Of a DNA stretch of 64,000 bases, positions 44,738 to 53,322 are shown piece by piece. Source of the stretch: Alterinioella nitratireducens (GTDB taxonomy: Bacteria > Pseudomonadota > Alphaproteobacteria > Rhodobacterales > Rhodobacteraceae). A program made the translations under genes and the position numbers. How positions within the stretch are numbered: position 1 is the stretch's first letter; every line of letters begins with the position of its first letter. The stretch spans positions 124,001-188,000 of the forward strand of contig NZ_JABJVX010000004.1 of the NCBI RefSeq assembly GCF_013155465.1, in the 5' to 3' direction. The notes under the pieces were generated by a model. That model was not told where the DNA came from, made no database searches, and saw only the letters and a list, made by a program, of their open reading frames with translations.

Positions 44738-45172
44738 TCATCGCACGCCGATCTCGGCCAGGGCCGATTGCAGCTCGGGCGGCAGTTTCTCTTCCCGCGC
44801 GCGGGCAGCGGAGAGGTCGGCGGGCGCATCATCGGGGGGCAGATAGCGCCAGCCCTGGAAGGCGCGTTTCGGCGTCGCCTCGACCCGGATCAGGGGGCGG
44901 TCGAGCACGATGCCGCAGCGGCGGATGCCGTCTTCGCGGATCACCTCCTCCAGCGCCAGGATACGCTGGCGGCACAGGATCACGCCCTTGATGACCCAGT
45001 AGATCGAGCCGCCATTCAGCACCTCATCGGCGCGCTTGGGCCACATCCGCGTGATGTGGCGCGGCTGTTTGTCCGGCCAGCGCAAGCGCGCGGTCTCCTG
45101 CCACTCGGTGAGCGATTCGACGGACTCGGTGCCGACCGAGAGCTTGATGAGATGGGTAAAGGTGCCGGGCAT
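44738..45172 (-). CDS. DUF1489 family protein
   Basis: This 144-residue cytosolic protein is conserved in Alphaproteobacteria and of unknown role. Family text includes HLIKLSVGTESVESL, HITRMWPKRADEVLNGGSIY, WVIKGVILCRQRI and AFQGWRYLPPDDAPADL. ATG 45172 has GGAAGGA six bases ahead, better than the ATG 32 codons upstream. The TGA stop overlaps the ATG of the interrupted signal peptidase frame. Confidence 0.88.
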   Translation of the reverse strand: MPGTFTHLIKLSVGTESVESLTEWQETARLRWPDKQPRHITRMWPKRADEVLNGGSIYWVIKGVILCRQRILALEEVIREDGIRRCGIVLDRPLIRVEATPKRAFQGWRYLPPDDAPADLSAARAREEKLPPELQSALAEIGVR

Positions 45173-45223
45173 CGCGATTCCTTCCGAATTGCAACATAGG
45201 GTGTCAAACCGGTGCCGTCCACG

Positions 45224-45252
45224 TTGACCCGGCAAAGTCTTGTGGGTATCTT
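45224..45252 (+). promoter_or_regulatory. probable nrdJ promoter
   Basis: TTGACC at 45224-45229 and TATCTT at 45247-45252 are separated by 17 bases and lie 54 bases before the nrdJ ATG. This is the best housekeeping-type promoter match I found in the window. Confidence 0.6.
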
Positions 45253-45305
45253 GTCCCTCTTCCACCACCTATATGGACCTGCCCCAAGGGCGCAGGCAGT
45301 GACCC

Positions 45306-47573
45306 ATGAGCCGTTTCTCCGCCCCCATCGCCGAGGCCATCTGGGATATGAAATACCGGATGAAGGAGGCCGATGGCACGCCCATCGACCAGACCGTCGA
45401 GGATAGCTGGCGGCGCGTGGCGCGGTCGCTGGCGGCGGTCGAATCGGAGCCGGACCTGTGGGAGGAGCGATTCTACGACGCGCTGGACGGGTTCAAATAC
45501 CTGCCCGCGGGCCGGATCGCGGCGGGGGCGGGGACGGGGCGCAACGTCACCCTGTTCAACTGTTTCGTCATGGGCACCATCCCCGACAGCCTGGGCGGCA
45601 TTTTCGAGGCCCTGAAAGAGGCCGCGCTGACCATGCAGCAGGGCGGCGGGATCGGCTATGACTTCTCGACCATCCGGCCCAAGGGCGCGGATGTGAAGGG
45701 CGTGGCCGCCGATGCCTCGGGCCCGCTGTCCTTCATGGATGTCTGGGACGCGATGTGCCGCACCATCATGAGTGCGGGCAGCCGCCGGGGCGCGATGATG
45801 GCGACGATGCGCTGCGATCACCCCGACATAGAGGAATTCATCACCGCCAAATCCGACGCCGCCCGGCTGCGCATGTTCAACATGTCCGTGCTGGTCACCG
45901 ATCCGTTCATGGAGGCGGTGAAGGCCGATGGCACCTGGGACCTGGTCTTTGGCGGCAAGGTCTACCACACCGTGCAGGCGCGCGATCTGTGGAACCGGAT
46001 CATGCAGTCGACCTATGACCATGCCGAACCCGGCGTGATCTTCATCGACCGGATCAATGCCGCGAACAACCTGGGCTATGCCGAGACCATCGCCGCCACC
46101 AACCCTTGCGGCGAGCAACCCCTGCCGCCCTATGGCGCCTGCCTGCTGGGCTCGGTGAACCTGGCGCGTCTGGTGAGCGACCCGTTCGAGGAGGCGGCAG
46201 CCCTGGACATGGGCGCGCTGGAGGACCTGGTGCGCGTCGCGGTGCGGATGATGGATAACGTGGTCGATGCCTCGCGGTTTCCGCTGCCGGAACAAGCGGC
46301 CGAGGCGAAGGCGAAACGCCGGATCGGGTTGGGCGTGACCGGGCTGGCCGATGCGCTGCTGATGCTGGGGCTGCGCTATGGCTCGGACGCGGCGGCGGCG
46401 CAGACCGAGGCCTGGATGAAGGCCATCGCGCATGCGGCCTATCGCGCAAGCGTCGATCTGGCCAAGGAACGCGGGGCGTTTCCGCTGTTCGAGGCGGAGG
46501 CGTATCTGGCCTCGGGCAACATGGTGAACATGGACCAGGAATTGCGCGATGACATCCGCAAGCATGGCATCCGCAACGCGCTGCTGACCTCGGTCGCGCC
46601 CACGGGCACGATCAGCCTCTATGCGGGCAACGTGTCCTCGGGCATCGAGCCGGTCTTTGCCTATGCCTACACGCGCAAGGTGCTGCAACGCGACGGCAGC
46701 CGGACCGAGGAAGAGGTGGTCGATTACGCCGTGCAGATGTGGCGCGAAAAGTTCGGAGACCGCGAGTTGCCGGAGTATTTCGTCAACGCCCAGACCCTGA
46801 CCCCGCTGGAGCATGTCAAGATGCAGGCGGCGGCGCAGAAATGGGTGGATTCGTCGATTTCCAAGACCATCAACTGCCCCGAGGATATTTCCTTCGAGGC
46901 GTTCAAGGATGTCTACATGCAGGCCTGGGATACAGGCTGCAAGGGCTGTACGACCTATCGCCCGAACGAGGTGACGGGATCGGTATTGAGCGTGTCGGAA
47001 GCCTCCGAGGCCCCGGCGGCCACGCCCGACGACCAGGGCGACGTGGTCTATATCGCCGAGCCGCTGGACCGCCCCGCGCAACTGGAGGGCCACACCTACA
47101 AGCTGAAATGGCCCGACAGCAATCACGCCATCTACATCACCATCAACGATATCGTCATCGCGGGCCACAGGCGGCCCTTCGAGATCTTCATCAACTCCAA
47201 GAACATGGAGCATTTCGCCTGGACCGTGGCGCTGACCCGGATGATCTCGGCGGTGTTCCGGCGCGGGGGGGATGTGTCTTTTGTCGTGGAAGAATTGAAA
47301 GCGGTGTTCGACCCGCGCGGCGGGGCCTGGATGCAGGGCAAATATGTGCCCTCGATCCTGGCGGCCATCGGCGGCGTGATTGAGAAGCATCTCATCGCAA
47401 TCGGCTTTATCGGCGGCGAGGGGATGGGCCTGAAATCGGACCCGCAGGCGGAAGTGGTCGAGATCGGCGCGCGTCCGTCCTCTCCCGCCTGCCCGAATTG
47501 CGGCGAGCACGAGATGCGGATGATGGAAGGTTGCCTGACCTGCGCCAATTGCGCCTATTCGAAATGCGGGTGA
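45306..47573 (+). CDS. nrdJ: adenosylcobalamin-dependent (class II) ribonucleotide reductase
   Basis: This 755-residue cytosolic enzyme makes deoxyribonucleotides using an adenosylcobalamin radical. The active-site block NPCGEQPLPPYGACLLGSVN carries the catalytic Cys and Glu. Upstream are FKYLPAGRIAAGAGTGRN and QQGGGIGYDFSTIRP; SVAPTGTISLYAGNVSSGIE comes later. A zinc-ribbon-like C-terminus (CPNCGEHEM; CLTCANCAYSKCG) supplies redox Cys residues. No NrdA/B or NrdD lies in the window. It ties growth to B12, whose late synthesis genes cobU-cobC are at 5.5-6.6 kb. Confidence 0.95.
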   Translation: MSRFSAPIAEAIWDMKYRMKEADGTPIDQTVEDSWRRVARSLAAVESEPDLWEERFYDALDGFKYLPAGRIAAGAGTGRNVTLFNCFVMGTIPDSLGGIFEALKEAALTMQQGGGIGYDFSTIRPKGADVKGVAADASGPLSFMDVWDAMCRTIMSAGSRRGAMMATMRCDHPDIEEFITAKSDAARLRMFNMSVLVTDPFMEAVKADGTWDLVFGGKVYHTVQARDLWNRIMQSTYDHAEPGVIFIDRINAANNLGYAETIAATNPCGEQPLPPYGACLLGSVNLARLVSDPFEEAAALDMGALEDLVRVAVRMMDNVVDASRFPLPEQAAEAKAKRRIGLGVTGLADALLMLGLRYGSDAAAAQTEAWMKAIAHAAYRASVDLAKERGAFPLFEAEAYLASGNMVNMDQELRDDIRKHGIRNALLTSVAPTGTISLYAGNVSSGIEPVFAYAYTRKVLQRDGSRTEEEVVDYAVQMWREKFGDRELPEYFVNAQTLTPLEHVKMQAAAQKWVDSSISKTINCPEDISFEAFKDVYMQAWDTGCKGCTTYRPNEVTGSVLSVSEASEAPAATPDDQGDVVYIAEPLDRPAQLEGHTYKLKWPDSNHAIYITINDIVIAGHRRPFEIFINSKNMEHFAWTVALTRMISAVFRRGGDVSFVVEELKAVFDPRGGAWMQGKYVPSILAAIGGVIEKHLIAIGFIGGEGMGLKSDPQAEVVEIGARPSSPACPNCGEHEMRMMEGCLTCANCAYSKCG

Positions 47574-47645
47574 GGCGGGGCTAAGGCGGAACAGATCGCG
47601 CCCCTCAGCCGTTGGCTCGCCAACGAAAGGATGAGGAGCCCTGAC

Positions 47646-49031
47646 ATGTCCCAGATCACCACGATCAACCCCGCCACCGAGGAACCCCTGGCCAGCTATG
47701 ACCTGATGTCCGAGACGAAAGCCACACAGATCGTCGAAGCGGCCCATGCCGCGTTCCTGGATTGGCGCACGAAAACGCATGCCGAACGCGGCGAGCATCT
47801 GACCGCCATCGCCGCCAAGCTGCGCGAGAACGCCGATGACCTGGCGAAGCTGATGACGCAGGAGGTGGGCAAGCTCTACAAGGACGGCAAGACCGAGGTG
47901 GAGCTCTGCGCCGGGATTTTTGAATATGCCGCCAAGCACGGTCCCGAGTTGCTGGCCGATGAGGAGCGCGTCCATGGCGACGGGAAGCGCGGTGTCGTGA
48001 CCTACCAGCCAATTGGTGTCGTCTATTCGATCCAGCCGTGGAATTTCCCGCTCTACCAGCCGGTCCGCGTGCTGGCGGCGAACCTGATGGCGGGCAATGG
48101 CTGTGTCCTGAAACACGCCGCGATCTGCACCGGCAGCGCATTGCGCCTGGCCGAGATCTGCGTCGAGGCGGGGCTGCCCGAGGATCTGTTCCAGGTCCTG
48201 GTGATCGACCACGACATCAGCGACCGGATCATCGCCCATCACCATGTGCGCGCCGTGACCATGACCGGCAGCGACGATGCCGGGCGTCATATCGGCGCGA
48301 AGGCCGCCGAGGCGCTGAAGAAATCGGTGCTGGAGCTTGGCTCGAACGACGCCTACCTGGTGCTGGAGGATGCCGATATCGAAACGGCGGTGAAATTCTC
48401 CACCATCGGGCGGCTCTACAATAACGGTCAGACCTGCGTCAGCGCCAAGCGGTTCATCGTCACCGACAAGGTCTATGACGCCTTCGTCGACGCCTATGTC
48501 GAACAGATGAAGCAGATCGAGATGGGCGACCCGATGGAGGAAGGCACCAAGCTGGGCCCGCTCTCCAGCCAGGAGCAGCTGGATACGGTCGTCAGACAGG
48601 TCACGAAGAGTATTTCGAGAGGTGCCAGCCTGCTCTGCGGTGGCGAAGCGCCGGAGCGGGTGGGGGCCTATTACCCCGCCACGGTGCTGGGTGATGTGGA
48701 GCCGGGCATGCCCGCCTATGATGACGAGATCTTCGGCCCCGTCGCCTCGATCATCCGCGCCAGGGACGATGAGGACGCGATGCGGATCGCCAATGACAGC
48801 CGCTACGGGCTGGGCGGGGGCATTTTCTCGAAGGATGAGGCGCGCGCGCTGGACCTGGCGCGCAAGCATTTCGACACCGGCATGGTGCGGATCAATTCCT
48901 TCGGCGCGGCTGACCCGAACATGCCGTTCGGCGGCGTGAAAAACTCCGGTTATGGCCGCGAACATGGCGGGTTCGGAATGCGCGAGTTCGTCAATATCAA
49001 GTCGGTCTTCCTGCCGTCGAAGGCCGCCTGA
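47646..49031 (+). CDS. NAD(P)-dependent aldehyde dehydrogenase, succinate-semialdehyde type
   Basis: This 461-residue enzyme oxidises an aldehyde, probably succinate semialdehyde, to the acid. It shows SIQPWNFPLYQPVRVLAANL, the nucleotide-binding TMTGSDDAGRHIGAKAAE, the general base Glu in VLELGSNDAYLV and the nucleophile Cys in NNGQTCVSAKRF. The late GGVKNSGYGREHG is typical. The length and ELGSNDA form match the GabD-like short group. ATG 47646 has GAGGAG eight bases upstream. Two hairpins follow the stop. Confidence 0.9.
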   Translation: MSQITTINPATEEPLASYDLMSETKATQIVEAAHAAFLDWRTKTHAERGEHLTAIAAKLRENADDLAKLMTQEVGKLYKDGKTEVELCAGIFEYAAKHGPELLADEERVHGDGKRGVVTYQPIGVVYSIQPWNFPLYQPVRVLAANLMAGNGCVLKHAAICTGSALRLAEICVEAGLPEDLFQVLVIDHDISDRIIAHHHVRAVTMTGSDDAGRHIGAKAAEALKKSVLELGSNDAYLVLEDADIETAVKFSTIGRLYNNGQTCVSAKRFIVTDKVYDAFVDAYVEQMKQIEMGDPMEEGTKLGPLSSQEQLDTVVRQVTKSISRGASLLCGGEAPERVGAYYPATVLGDVEPGMPAYDDEIFGPVASIIRARDDEDAMRIANDSRYGLGGGIFSKDEARALDLARKHFDTGMVRINSFGAADPNMPFGGVKNSGYGREHGGFGMREFVNIKSVFLPSKAA

Positions 49032-49044
49032 CCGGGGGTGCCGA

Positions 49045-49065
49045 AGATCCTTCTTGAAGGATTTT
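49045..49065 (+). terminator. terminator after aldehyde dehydrogenase
   Basis: ATCCTTC-TT-GAAGGAT followed by TTT forms a 7-bp stem and short T-run about 15 bases after the stop. Confidence 0.55.
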
Positions 49066-49068
49066 CCG

Positions 49069-49103
49069 GTGAGGAAGAATTTTGTGACAAAATTCTTCCT
49101 CAC
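49069..49103. repeat. 17-bp perfect inverted repeat
   Basis: GTGAGGAAGAATTTTGT at 49069-49085 and ACAAAATTCTTCCTCAC at 49087-49103 are perfect inverse copies around a single G. It follows the smaller terminator hairpin directly and is A+T-rich for this genome. A factor-independent terminator on both strands or a binding site is possible. A further palindrome, GTCCGATCGGAC, is at 49139-49150. Confidence 0.65.
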
Positions 49104-49218
49104 GGCCCCGAATTTCGAATCGATGCCACCTTGGGCTGGTCCGATCGGACTCCGCGTGATAATTTCGCCTCAATTCAACAATAAGCTCGCAAAAAAATCG
49201 CGACGGGCAGATGAGGCA

Positions 49219-50154
49219 ATGACGATGATGCAGGTGCTGGGCCGGGCAGGTGTCCTCCTTTTTCTATTGGCGCTCTTGCCGCAATCCGCGCTGGCGCAGT
49301 CCTGGTGGGACAGTCGCGAGACGCTGGGGCGCGCGCGCCTTTTCACAAACGATCTGATCGGCGATGGTGAAGACCGCTGGCGATCCGGGGCCTATAGCGT
49401 CTCGGTCCTGCGCGGGTCCGGCTGGGATGGGGGCCTGCCCATGCGCATGGGCGAGATCATGGAATACCGGTTCCGGGGCGAGACCATCACGCCCGCCAAT
49501 ATCAACCGCCCCGCTGCGGGCGACCGGCTCTATGCCGGGGTGCTGTCGGTGGGCGCGCATACGTATTTCACCTGGCAGGGCCTGGAGGCCGCGCTTGGCG
49601 CAGACGTCATGGTGTTGGGCGAACAATCCGGCGTGCGCCACATGCAGGAGGCGGTGCATGACGTCTTCAGCCTGGTCAGCCCGAATGTACAGAATTTCCA
49701 GGTCGAGAATGGTGTCTACCTGCATGGCACGTTTGAACTGGGCCAGGAGATCGACCTTGGCGGCGCGCGCATCCGCCCGTTCGTCGAGGTGCAGGCAGGG
49801 GTCGAGACGCTGGCCCGGATCGGGTTCGACCTGACCATCGGCGATTACGGGCTGGACGGGCTGCGCGTGCGCGACAGCACGACAGGCCAGCGGATCACCG
49901 CCATCGACGGCGGCATCGACCAGGGCTTTTCGTTCCTGCTGGGCGGTGACATGGCCTATGTCGACAGCTCGCGCTACCTGCCATCGGATCGCGGCTACGA
50001 GGTGGAGGAGGCGCGCTACCGGCTGCGCGCGGGCGTCAATTACGCCTTCGGCTCCTCCAACATCTTCTATGGCCTGACCCACCTGTCCGAGGAGTTCGTC
50101 GGCCAGCCCGAGGGGCAAACCATCGGCTCGGTCTCGTTCGGGTTTCAGTTCTGA
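49219..50154 (+). CDS. LpxR-like outer-membrane lipid A deacylase family protein
   Basis: This 311-residue protein has a signal peptide (VLLFLLALLPQSALAQS). The rest is rich in alternating beta strands ending in SVSFGFQF, a C-terminal aromatic typical of outer-membrane barrels. Blocks such as RLFTNDLIGDGEDRWRSGAY, DRLYAGVLSVGAHTYFTW and EAVHDVFSL match the DUF2219/LpxR family, whose known member removes the 3'-acyl chain of lipid A. Activity here is inferred. ATG 49219 starts the signal peptide; the frame further upstream is not coding. Confidence 0.82.
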   Translation: MTMMQVLGRAGVLLFLLALLPQSALAQSWWDSRETLGRARLFTNDLIGDGEDRWRSGAYSVSVLRGSGWDGGLPMRMGEIMEYRFRGETITPANINRPAAGDRLYAGVLSVGAHTYFTWQGLEAALGADVMVLGEQSGVRHMQEAVHDVFSLVSPNVQNFQVENGVYLHGTFELGQEIDLGGARIRPFVEVQAGVETLARIGFDLTIGDYGLDGLRVRDSTTGQRITAIDGGIDQGFSFLLGGDMAYVDSSRYLPSDRGYEVEEARYRLRAGVNYAFGSSNIFYGLTHLSEEFVGQPEGQTIGSVSFGFQF

Positions 50155-50167
50155 CAGCGCTGCCGCA

Positions 50168-50220
50168 GTGATTCGAAAAAATGCCGCAGGGGCGAATCAT
50201 CTACTTCACAGGGTGATTCG
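50168..50220. promoter_or_regulatory. triple GTGATTCG motif upstream of the Hint gene
   Basis: GTGATTCG occurs at 50168-50175, inverted at 50193-50200 and again direct at 50213-50220; TGCCGCAG is also repeated. The cluster is 55-105 bases before the Hint gene and upstream of TATAAT at 50258-50263, so an operator is plausible. Confidence 0.35.
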
Positions 50221-50273
50221 CGCGTGTTAGCGTCGGTCCAAAGAGCGGTATAAGCACTATAATAAACAGGCAA

Positions 50274-51353
50274 ATGAAGATGGGCACGGGCATTCGGGGC
50301 CTGACCATGATCGCATGGTCGCAAACCCTGATAGAGGGCGATCCGGCAGATAATAATAGTGAACTGGCCGAAGGGATGACCTGGCGCTGGCATGGCCGCG
50401 CACTTCCTCTGGAAGGCGATGGCGCCGCGCTGCTTCTGGGAGTCAGCCAGGATCACGCCGAGCTGCGTGCCAGGGCGGCGCGGGTGGTGCGCAAACTGAT
50501 GCACCACCCCGCACCCACCCAGAGCGAGACCGCCGCCGATGAGGCCGACCCGCTATTCGCCGATGCGTTCGTGCTGTCCGATGGCACCCGGTTCTACACC
50601 GTGGTGCCGGTCGCGGCCCATGCCGGGCGGCTGCCGATCCTGATCTTTCCCGACACCATCCCGCCAGTGGGGCGCGACCTGACCATCGTGCGCGCCAACC
50701 AGCCGCGTCCGCGCGCCTATGCGCCCGAGGTCGCCTCGGTCATCTGCTTCACCCCAGGCACGCGGCTGCGCACGCCCGAGGGTGCGGTCGCGATCGAGAA
50801 TCTCGGCCCCGGCGACAAGGTGCTGACCCGCGATGACGGCCCGCAGGAGGTTCAGTGGACCGGCCAGCGCCGCATGTCGGGTGCGCGCCTTTTCGCGATG
50901 CCCTCGCAGCGGCCGATCCGTATTCGCGCCGGTGCGCTTGGCCTCTACAGGCCCGACGCCGATCTGGTGGTGTCGCCCGAGCATCGTGTGATCGTGAAGG
51001 GGGCCGCCGCGCGCGACCTCTTTGCGCAGCCCGAGGTTCTGGTCTGTGCCAGCGACCTGATCGGCGACGCGCGGGTGACGGTCGATCACTCGATGCGCGA
51101 GACCTGGTATGTGCACCTGATGCTGGAACGTCACCAGGTGGTCTGGGCCAACGGGCTGGAGGTCGAGACCTTCCACCCCGGCTATATGGGGCTGGAGCAT
51201 CTGGACGGCAAACAGCGCGAGACGCTGCTGGACCTGCGCCCCGAGCTTGGCACCGATCCCTTCACCTATGGCGCGCCCGCGCGGCGGATGCTGGACCGGG
51301 CCGAGGCGGCGATCCTGATGCATGGAATGAAGCCACGGCTTTCGCGGCATTGA
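50274..51353 (+). CDS. Hint-domain protein of unknown function
   Basis: This 359-residue protein has an unassigned N-terminal half (about residues 1-155) and a C-terminal Hedgehog/intein (Hint) domain. The latter starts at the putative splice-type Cys in ASVICFTPGTRLRTPEG, continues AIENLGPGDKVLTRDDGPQ, and has VSPEHRVIVKG and VWANGLEVETFHPGYMG. Hint domains self-cleave or transfer a peptide bond, but many Rhodobacteraceae copies have no known activity. It lacks an obvious signal peptide and the repeats found in RTX-Hint proteins. ATG 50280 is an alternative start. Confidence 0.82.
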   Translation: MKMGTGIRGLTMIAWSQTLIEGDPADNNSELAEGMTWRWHGRALPLEGDGAALLLGVSQDHAELRARAARVVRKLMHHPAPTQSETAADEADPLFADAFVLSDGTRFYTVVPVAAHAGRLPILIFPDTIPPVGRDLTIVRANQPRPRAYAPEVASVICFTPGTRLRTPEGAVAIENLGPGDKVLTRDDGPQEVQWTGQRRMSGARLFAMPSQRPIRIRAGALGLYRPDADLVVSPEHRVIVKGAAARDLFAQPEVLVCASDLIGDARVTVDHSMRETWYVHLMLERHQVVWANGLEVETFHPGYMGLEHLDGKQRETLLDLRPELGTDPFTYGAPARRMLDRAEAAILMHGMKPRLSRH

Positions 51354-51385
51354 CACCGGCGCACACGGGTGTAAAAGGCCCCGAT

Positions 51386-51410
51386 CCCGGCAGGCGACTG
51401 CCGGGGTTTT
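51386..51410 (+). terminator. Rho-independent terminator after the Hint gene
   Basis: CCCGGCAG-GCGA-CTGCCGGG followed by GTTTT: an 8-bp perfect stem and T-run, 33 bases after the stop. Confidence 0.8.
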
Positions 51411-51540
51411 CATTGGTGTTGGTGGCCCCCGCAAGGGGATGCCTGTCAAAGCGCAAGCTTAGAGGACAACGCCCTTCAATGCCGCGTCTGGTTTGGACGT
51501 CGGTTCGCGCAACGGGGACTGTCGCAGCAGCGACCATCAC

Positions 51541-51565
51541 CCGAAAAGTGGGAACCGGTTTTCGG
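51541..51565. repeat. imperfect palindrome before rpsD
   Basis: CCGAAAAGTGGGAACCGGTT followed by TTCGG folds as CCGAAAA/TTTTCGG-type arms. Similar palindromes are frequent between genes of Alphaproteobacteria, to my knowledge. It lies 38 bases before the rpsD start, in the mRNA leader or promoter. Confidence 0.45.
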
Positions 51566-51602
51566 ATCAGATGATGGTGCCAAGATAGAAGGAGATCAGA
51601 CG

Positions 51603-52223
51603 GTGACCAAACGCACCTCTGCCAAGTACAAGATCGACCGCCGGATGGGTGAAAACATCTGGGGTCGTCCGAAATCCCCGGTCAACCGCCGCGAATACGG
51701 CCCCGGCCAGCACGGCCAGCGCCGCAAGGGCAAGCTCAGCGACTTCGGCCTGCAGCTGCGCGCCAAGCAGAAGCTGAAAGGCTATTACGGCGATCTGACC
51801 GAAAAGCAGTTCCGCCGCATCTATGCCGAGGCCGAGCGTCAGCGCGGCGATACCGGTGAACAGCTGATCGGCCTGCTGGAGCGTCGCCTCGATGCCGTCG
51901 TCTACCGCGCCAAGTTCGTGCCGACCGTCTTCGCCGCGCGCCAGTTCGTGAACCACGGCCATGTCCGCGTGAACGGGCAGAAGGTCAACATCCCCTCCTA
52001 CCGCGTGAAGGAAGGTGACGTGATCGAGGTCCGCGACCGCTCGAAGCAGAATGTCGCCGTGCTGGAAGCCGTCGGGCTGGCCGAGCGCGACGTGCCCGAT
52101 TACATCGAGGCCGACCACTCCAAGATGACCGCCACCTTCGTGCGCGTCCCGGCCCTGGGCGATGTGCCCTACCCGGTGATGATGGAGCCGAACCTGGTCG
52201 TGGAATACTACGCCAAGAACTGA
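51603..52223 (+). CDS. rpsD: 30S ribosomal protein S4
   Basis: This 206-residue primary 16S rRNA-binding protein starts [20 protein letters not shown]. The S4 RNA-binding domain has [20 protein letters not shown] and [20 protein letters not shown], and it ends [18 protein letters not shown]. The start is GTG 51603 with AAGGAG about nine bases ahead. It is a single-gene unit here, between two terminators, rather than part of the alpha operon as in many bacteria; this is usual for its relatives. No zinc Cys cluster is present. Confidence 0.97.
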   Translation: MTKRTSAKYKIDRRMGENIWGRPKSPVNRREYGPGQHGQRRKGKLSDFGLQLRAKQKLKGYYGDLTEKQFRRIYAEAERQRGDTGEQLIGLLERRLDAVVYRAKFVPTVFAARQFVNHGHVRVNGQKVNIPSYRVKEGDVIEVRDRSKQNVAVLEAVGLAERDVPDYIEADHSKMTATFVRVPALGDVPYPVMMEPNLVVEYYAKN

Positions 52224-52246
52224 GCCGCGCCTCGCGCAGCAAAGGA

Positions 52247-52281
52247 AAAAGGGGCCGCGCCATATGGCTGCGGCCCCTTTT
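52247..52281 (+). terminator. Rho-independent terminator of rpsD
   Basis: AAAAGGGGCCGC (52247-52258) pairs with GCGGCCCCTTTT (52270-52281), a 12-bp perfect stem that supplies its own T-run. Confidence 0.85.
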
Positions 52282-52437
52282 CATATGTGGTGATGATCGC
52301 GGCCAGGAGGAGGTCATCGTTTCGCACGATGCTGCGGGAGGGTTGCATGGCCGCCTTGCCGGTCCGGGCGGGTCTGGGCATGTCCTGGCCTCGTGGTAAG
52401 CTGGTACGGACTGCCGAGCAATGATCCGGAGAAACAC

Positions 52438-53271
52438 ATGCTGTTCGTGATGGGGGCGACGGGACGCATGGGCGGCGCGGTGCTGCGCCATGCCGCCGGT
52501 CGCGTCCGGGCGGGCACACGGTCGGGCGCGCCCGTGGACGGCGCGGCTGAGGCCGTGCGCTTCGACCTGGATGACCCGGACGGCTTCACCGCCGCGCTGA
52601 CGGGCTGCACGGAGATCTTCGTCATGCGTCCGCCGACCACGACCTCGCGCGCGCCGTTCGAGCGGTTGATGACCGCCGCGCGGGAGGCGGGCCTGCGCCA
52701 CGTCGTCTGCGCCTCGGTCTACGGTGCCGACACCTCACGGGTGCTGCCGCATCGGCACATGGAGGCGGCTGTGCGGGCAAGCAGCCTGCCGCACACGTTC
52801 CTTCGGCCTGCCGACTTCATGCAGAACCTCGCCGACAGGCATGGGGTTTCGATCCGGAAGGACGGAGAGATCGCGGTACCGGCAGGGCGGGGCCGGTCGG
52901 CATTCCTCGACGCCGACGACATCGGGCGCGCCTGCGCCGCCGTGTTGGCCGCGCCGGGCGAGCATGACGGGCGCGGCTACGATCTGACGGGGCCCGAGGC
53001 GCTGACTTTCGGGGAAGTGGCCGAAGTGATGACGCGGCTGCTCGGTCGGCGGGTCTGCTACCGCCCCACCTCCGTCCCCGGCTTTGTCCTGCGCGAGGTC
53101 CGACACGGGCGGCCCGCCTCCTTGGCCTTGGTCATGGCCGCGCTCTACACCGTGCAGCGCCTTGGCCGCGCGGCCCCCGTGCGTCCGGACCTCGAACGCC
53201 TGACCGGCCATGCCCCGTCCAGCCTGGCAGATTACCTGGCGCGCGAGAGAGCGGCGTTTGCCCCGCCATAG
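52438..53271 (+). CDS. NmrA-like NAD(P)-binding protein
   Basis: This 277-residue short-chain-dehydrogenase-like protein starts MLFVMGATGRMGGAVLRHA, the nucleotide loop. It has FVMRPPTTTSRAPFERLM, HVVCASVYGADTSRVLPHRH, TFLRPADFMQNLADRHG and FLDADDIGRACAAVL, all typical of NmrA/quinone-reductase-2-like proteins that sense or reduce with NAD(P)H. The canonical YxxxK pair is absent. ATG 52438 follows GGAGA. The gene is separated from rpsD by a terminator and has no clear partner. Confidence 0.85.
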   Translation: MLFVMGATGRMGGAVLRHAAGRVRAGTRSGAPVDGAAEAVRFDLDDPDGFTAALTGCTEIFVMRPPTTTSRAPFERLMTAAREAGLRHVVCASVYGADTSRVLPHRHMEAAVRASSLPHTFLRPADFMQNLADRHGVSIRKDGEIAVPAGRGRSAFLDADDIGRACAAVLAAPGEHDGRGYDLTGPEALTFGEVAEVMTRLLGRRVCYRPTSVPGFVLREVRHGRPASLALVMAALYTVQRLGRAAPVRPDLERLTGHAPSSLADYLARERAAFAPP

Positions 53272-53322
53272 GAGCGGCGGACAGCATGGCGTCAGCCCCT
53301 TTCTTCCTGTTCCCGAAGGGTG

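Noticed and set aside
45258-45290. Possible NrdR box before nrdJ (CCTATATGG-like sequence)
   Set aside because: Only part of the 16-base dyad matches and no second box lies one helix turn apart, which NrdR sites need.
45173-45305. Cobalamin riboswitch before nrdJ
   Set aside because: The 133-base gap is too short and lacks the B12-box sequence; a simple promoter explains it.
45204-49103. A 1299-codon open frame antisense to nrdJ and the aldehyde dehydrogenase
   Set aside because: The two sense genes are complete and strongly recognised. The antisense protein is rich in Arg, His, Ala, Gly and Asp with no family motif, as expected from codon bias in high-G+C DNA.
51541-51565. Palindrome before rpsD as a Rho-independent terminator
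   Set aside because: There is no T-run after it and a complete terminator already lies at 51386-51410.
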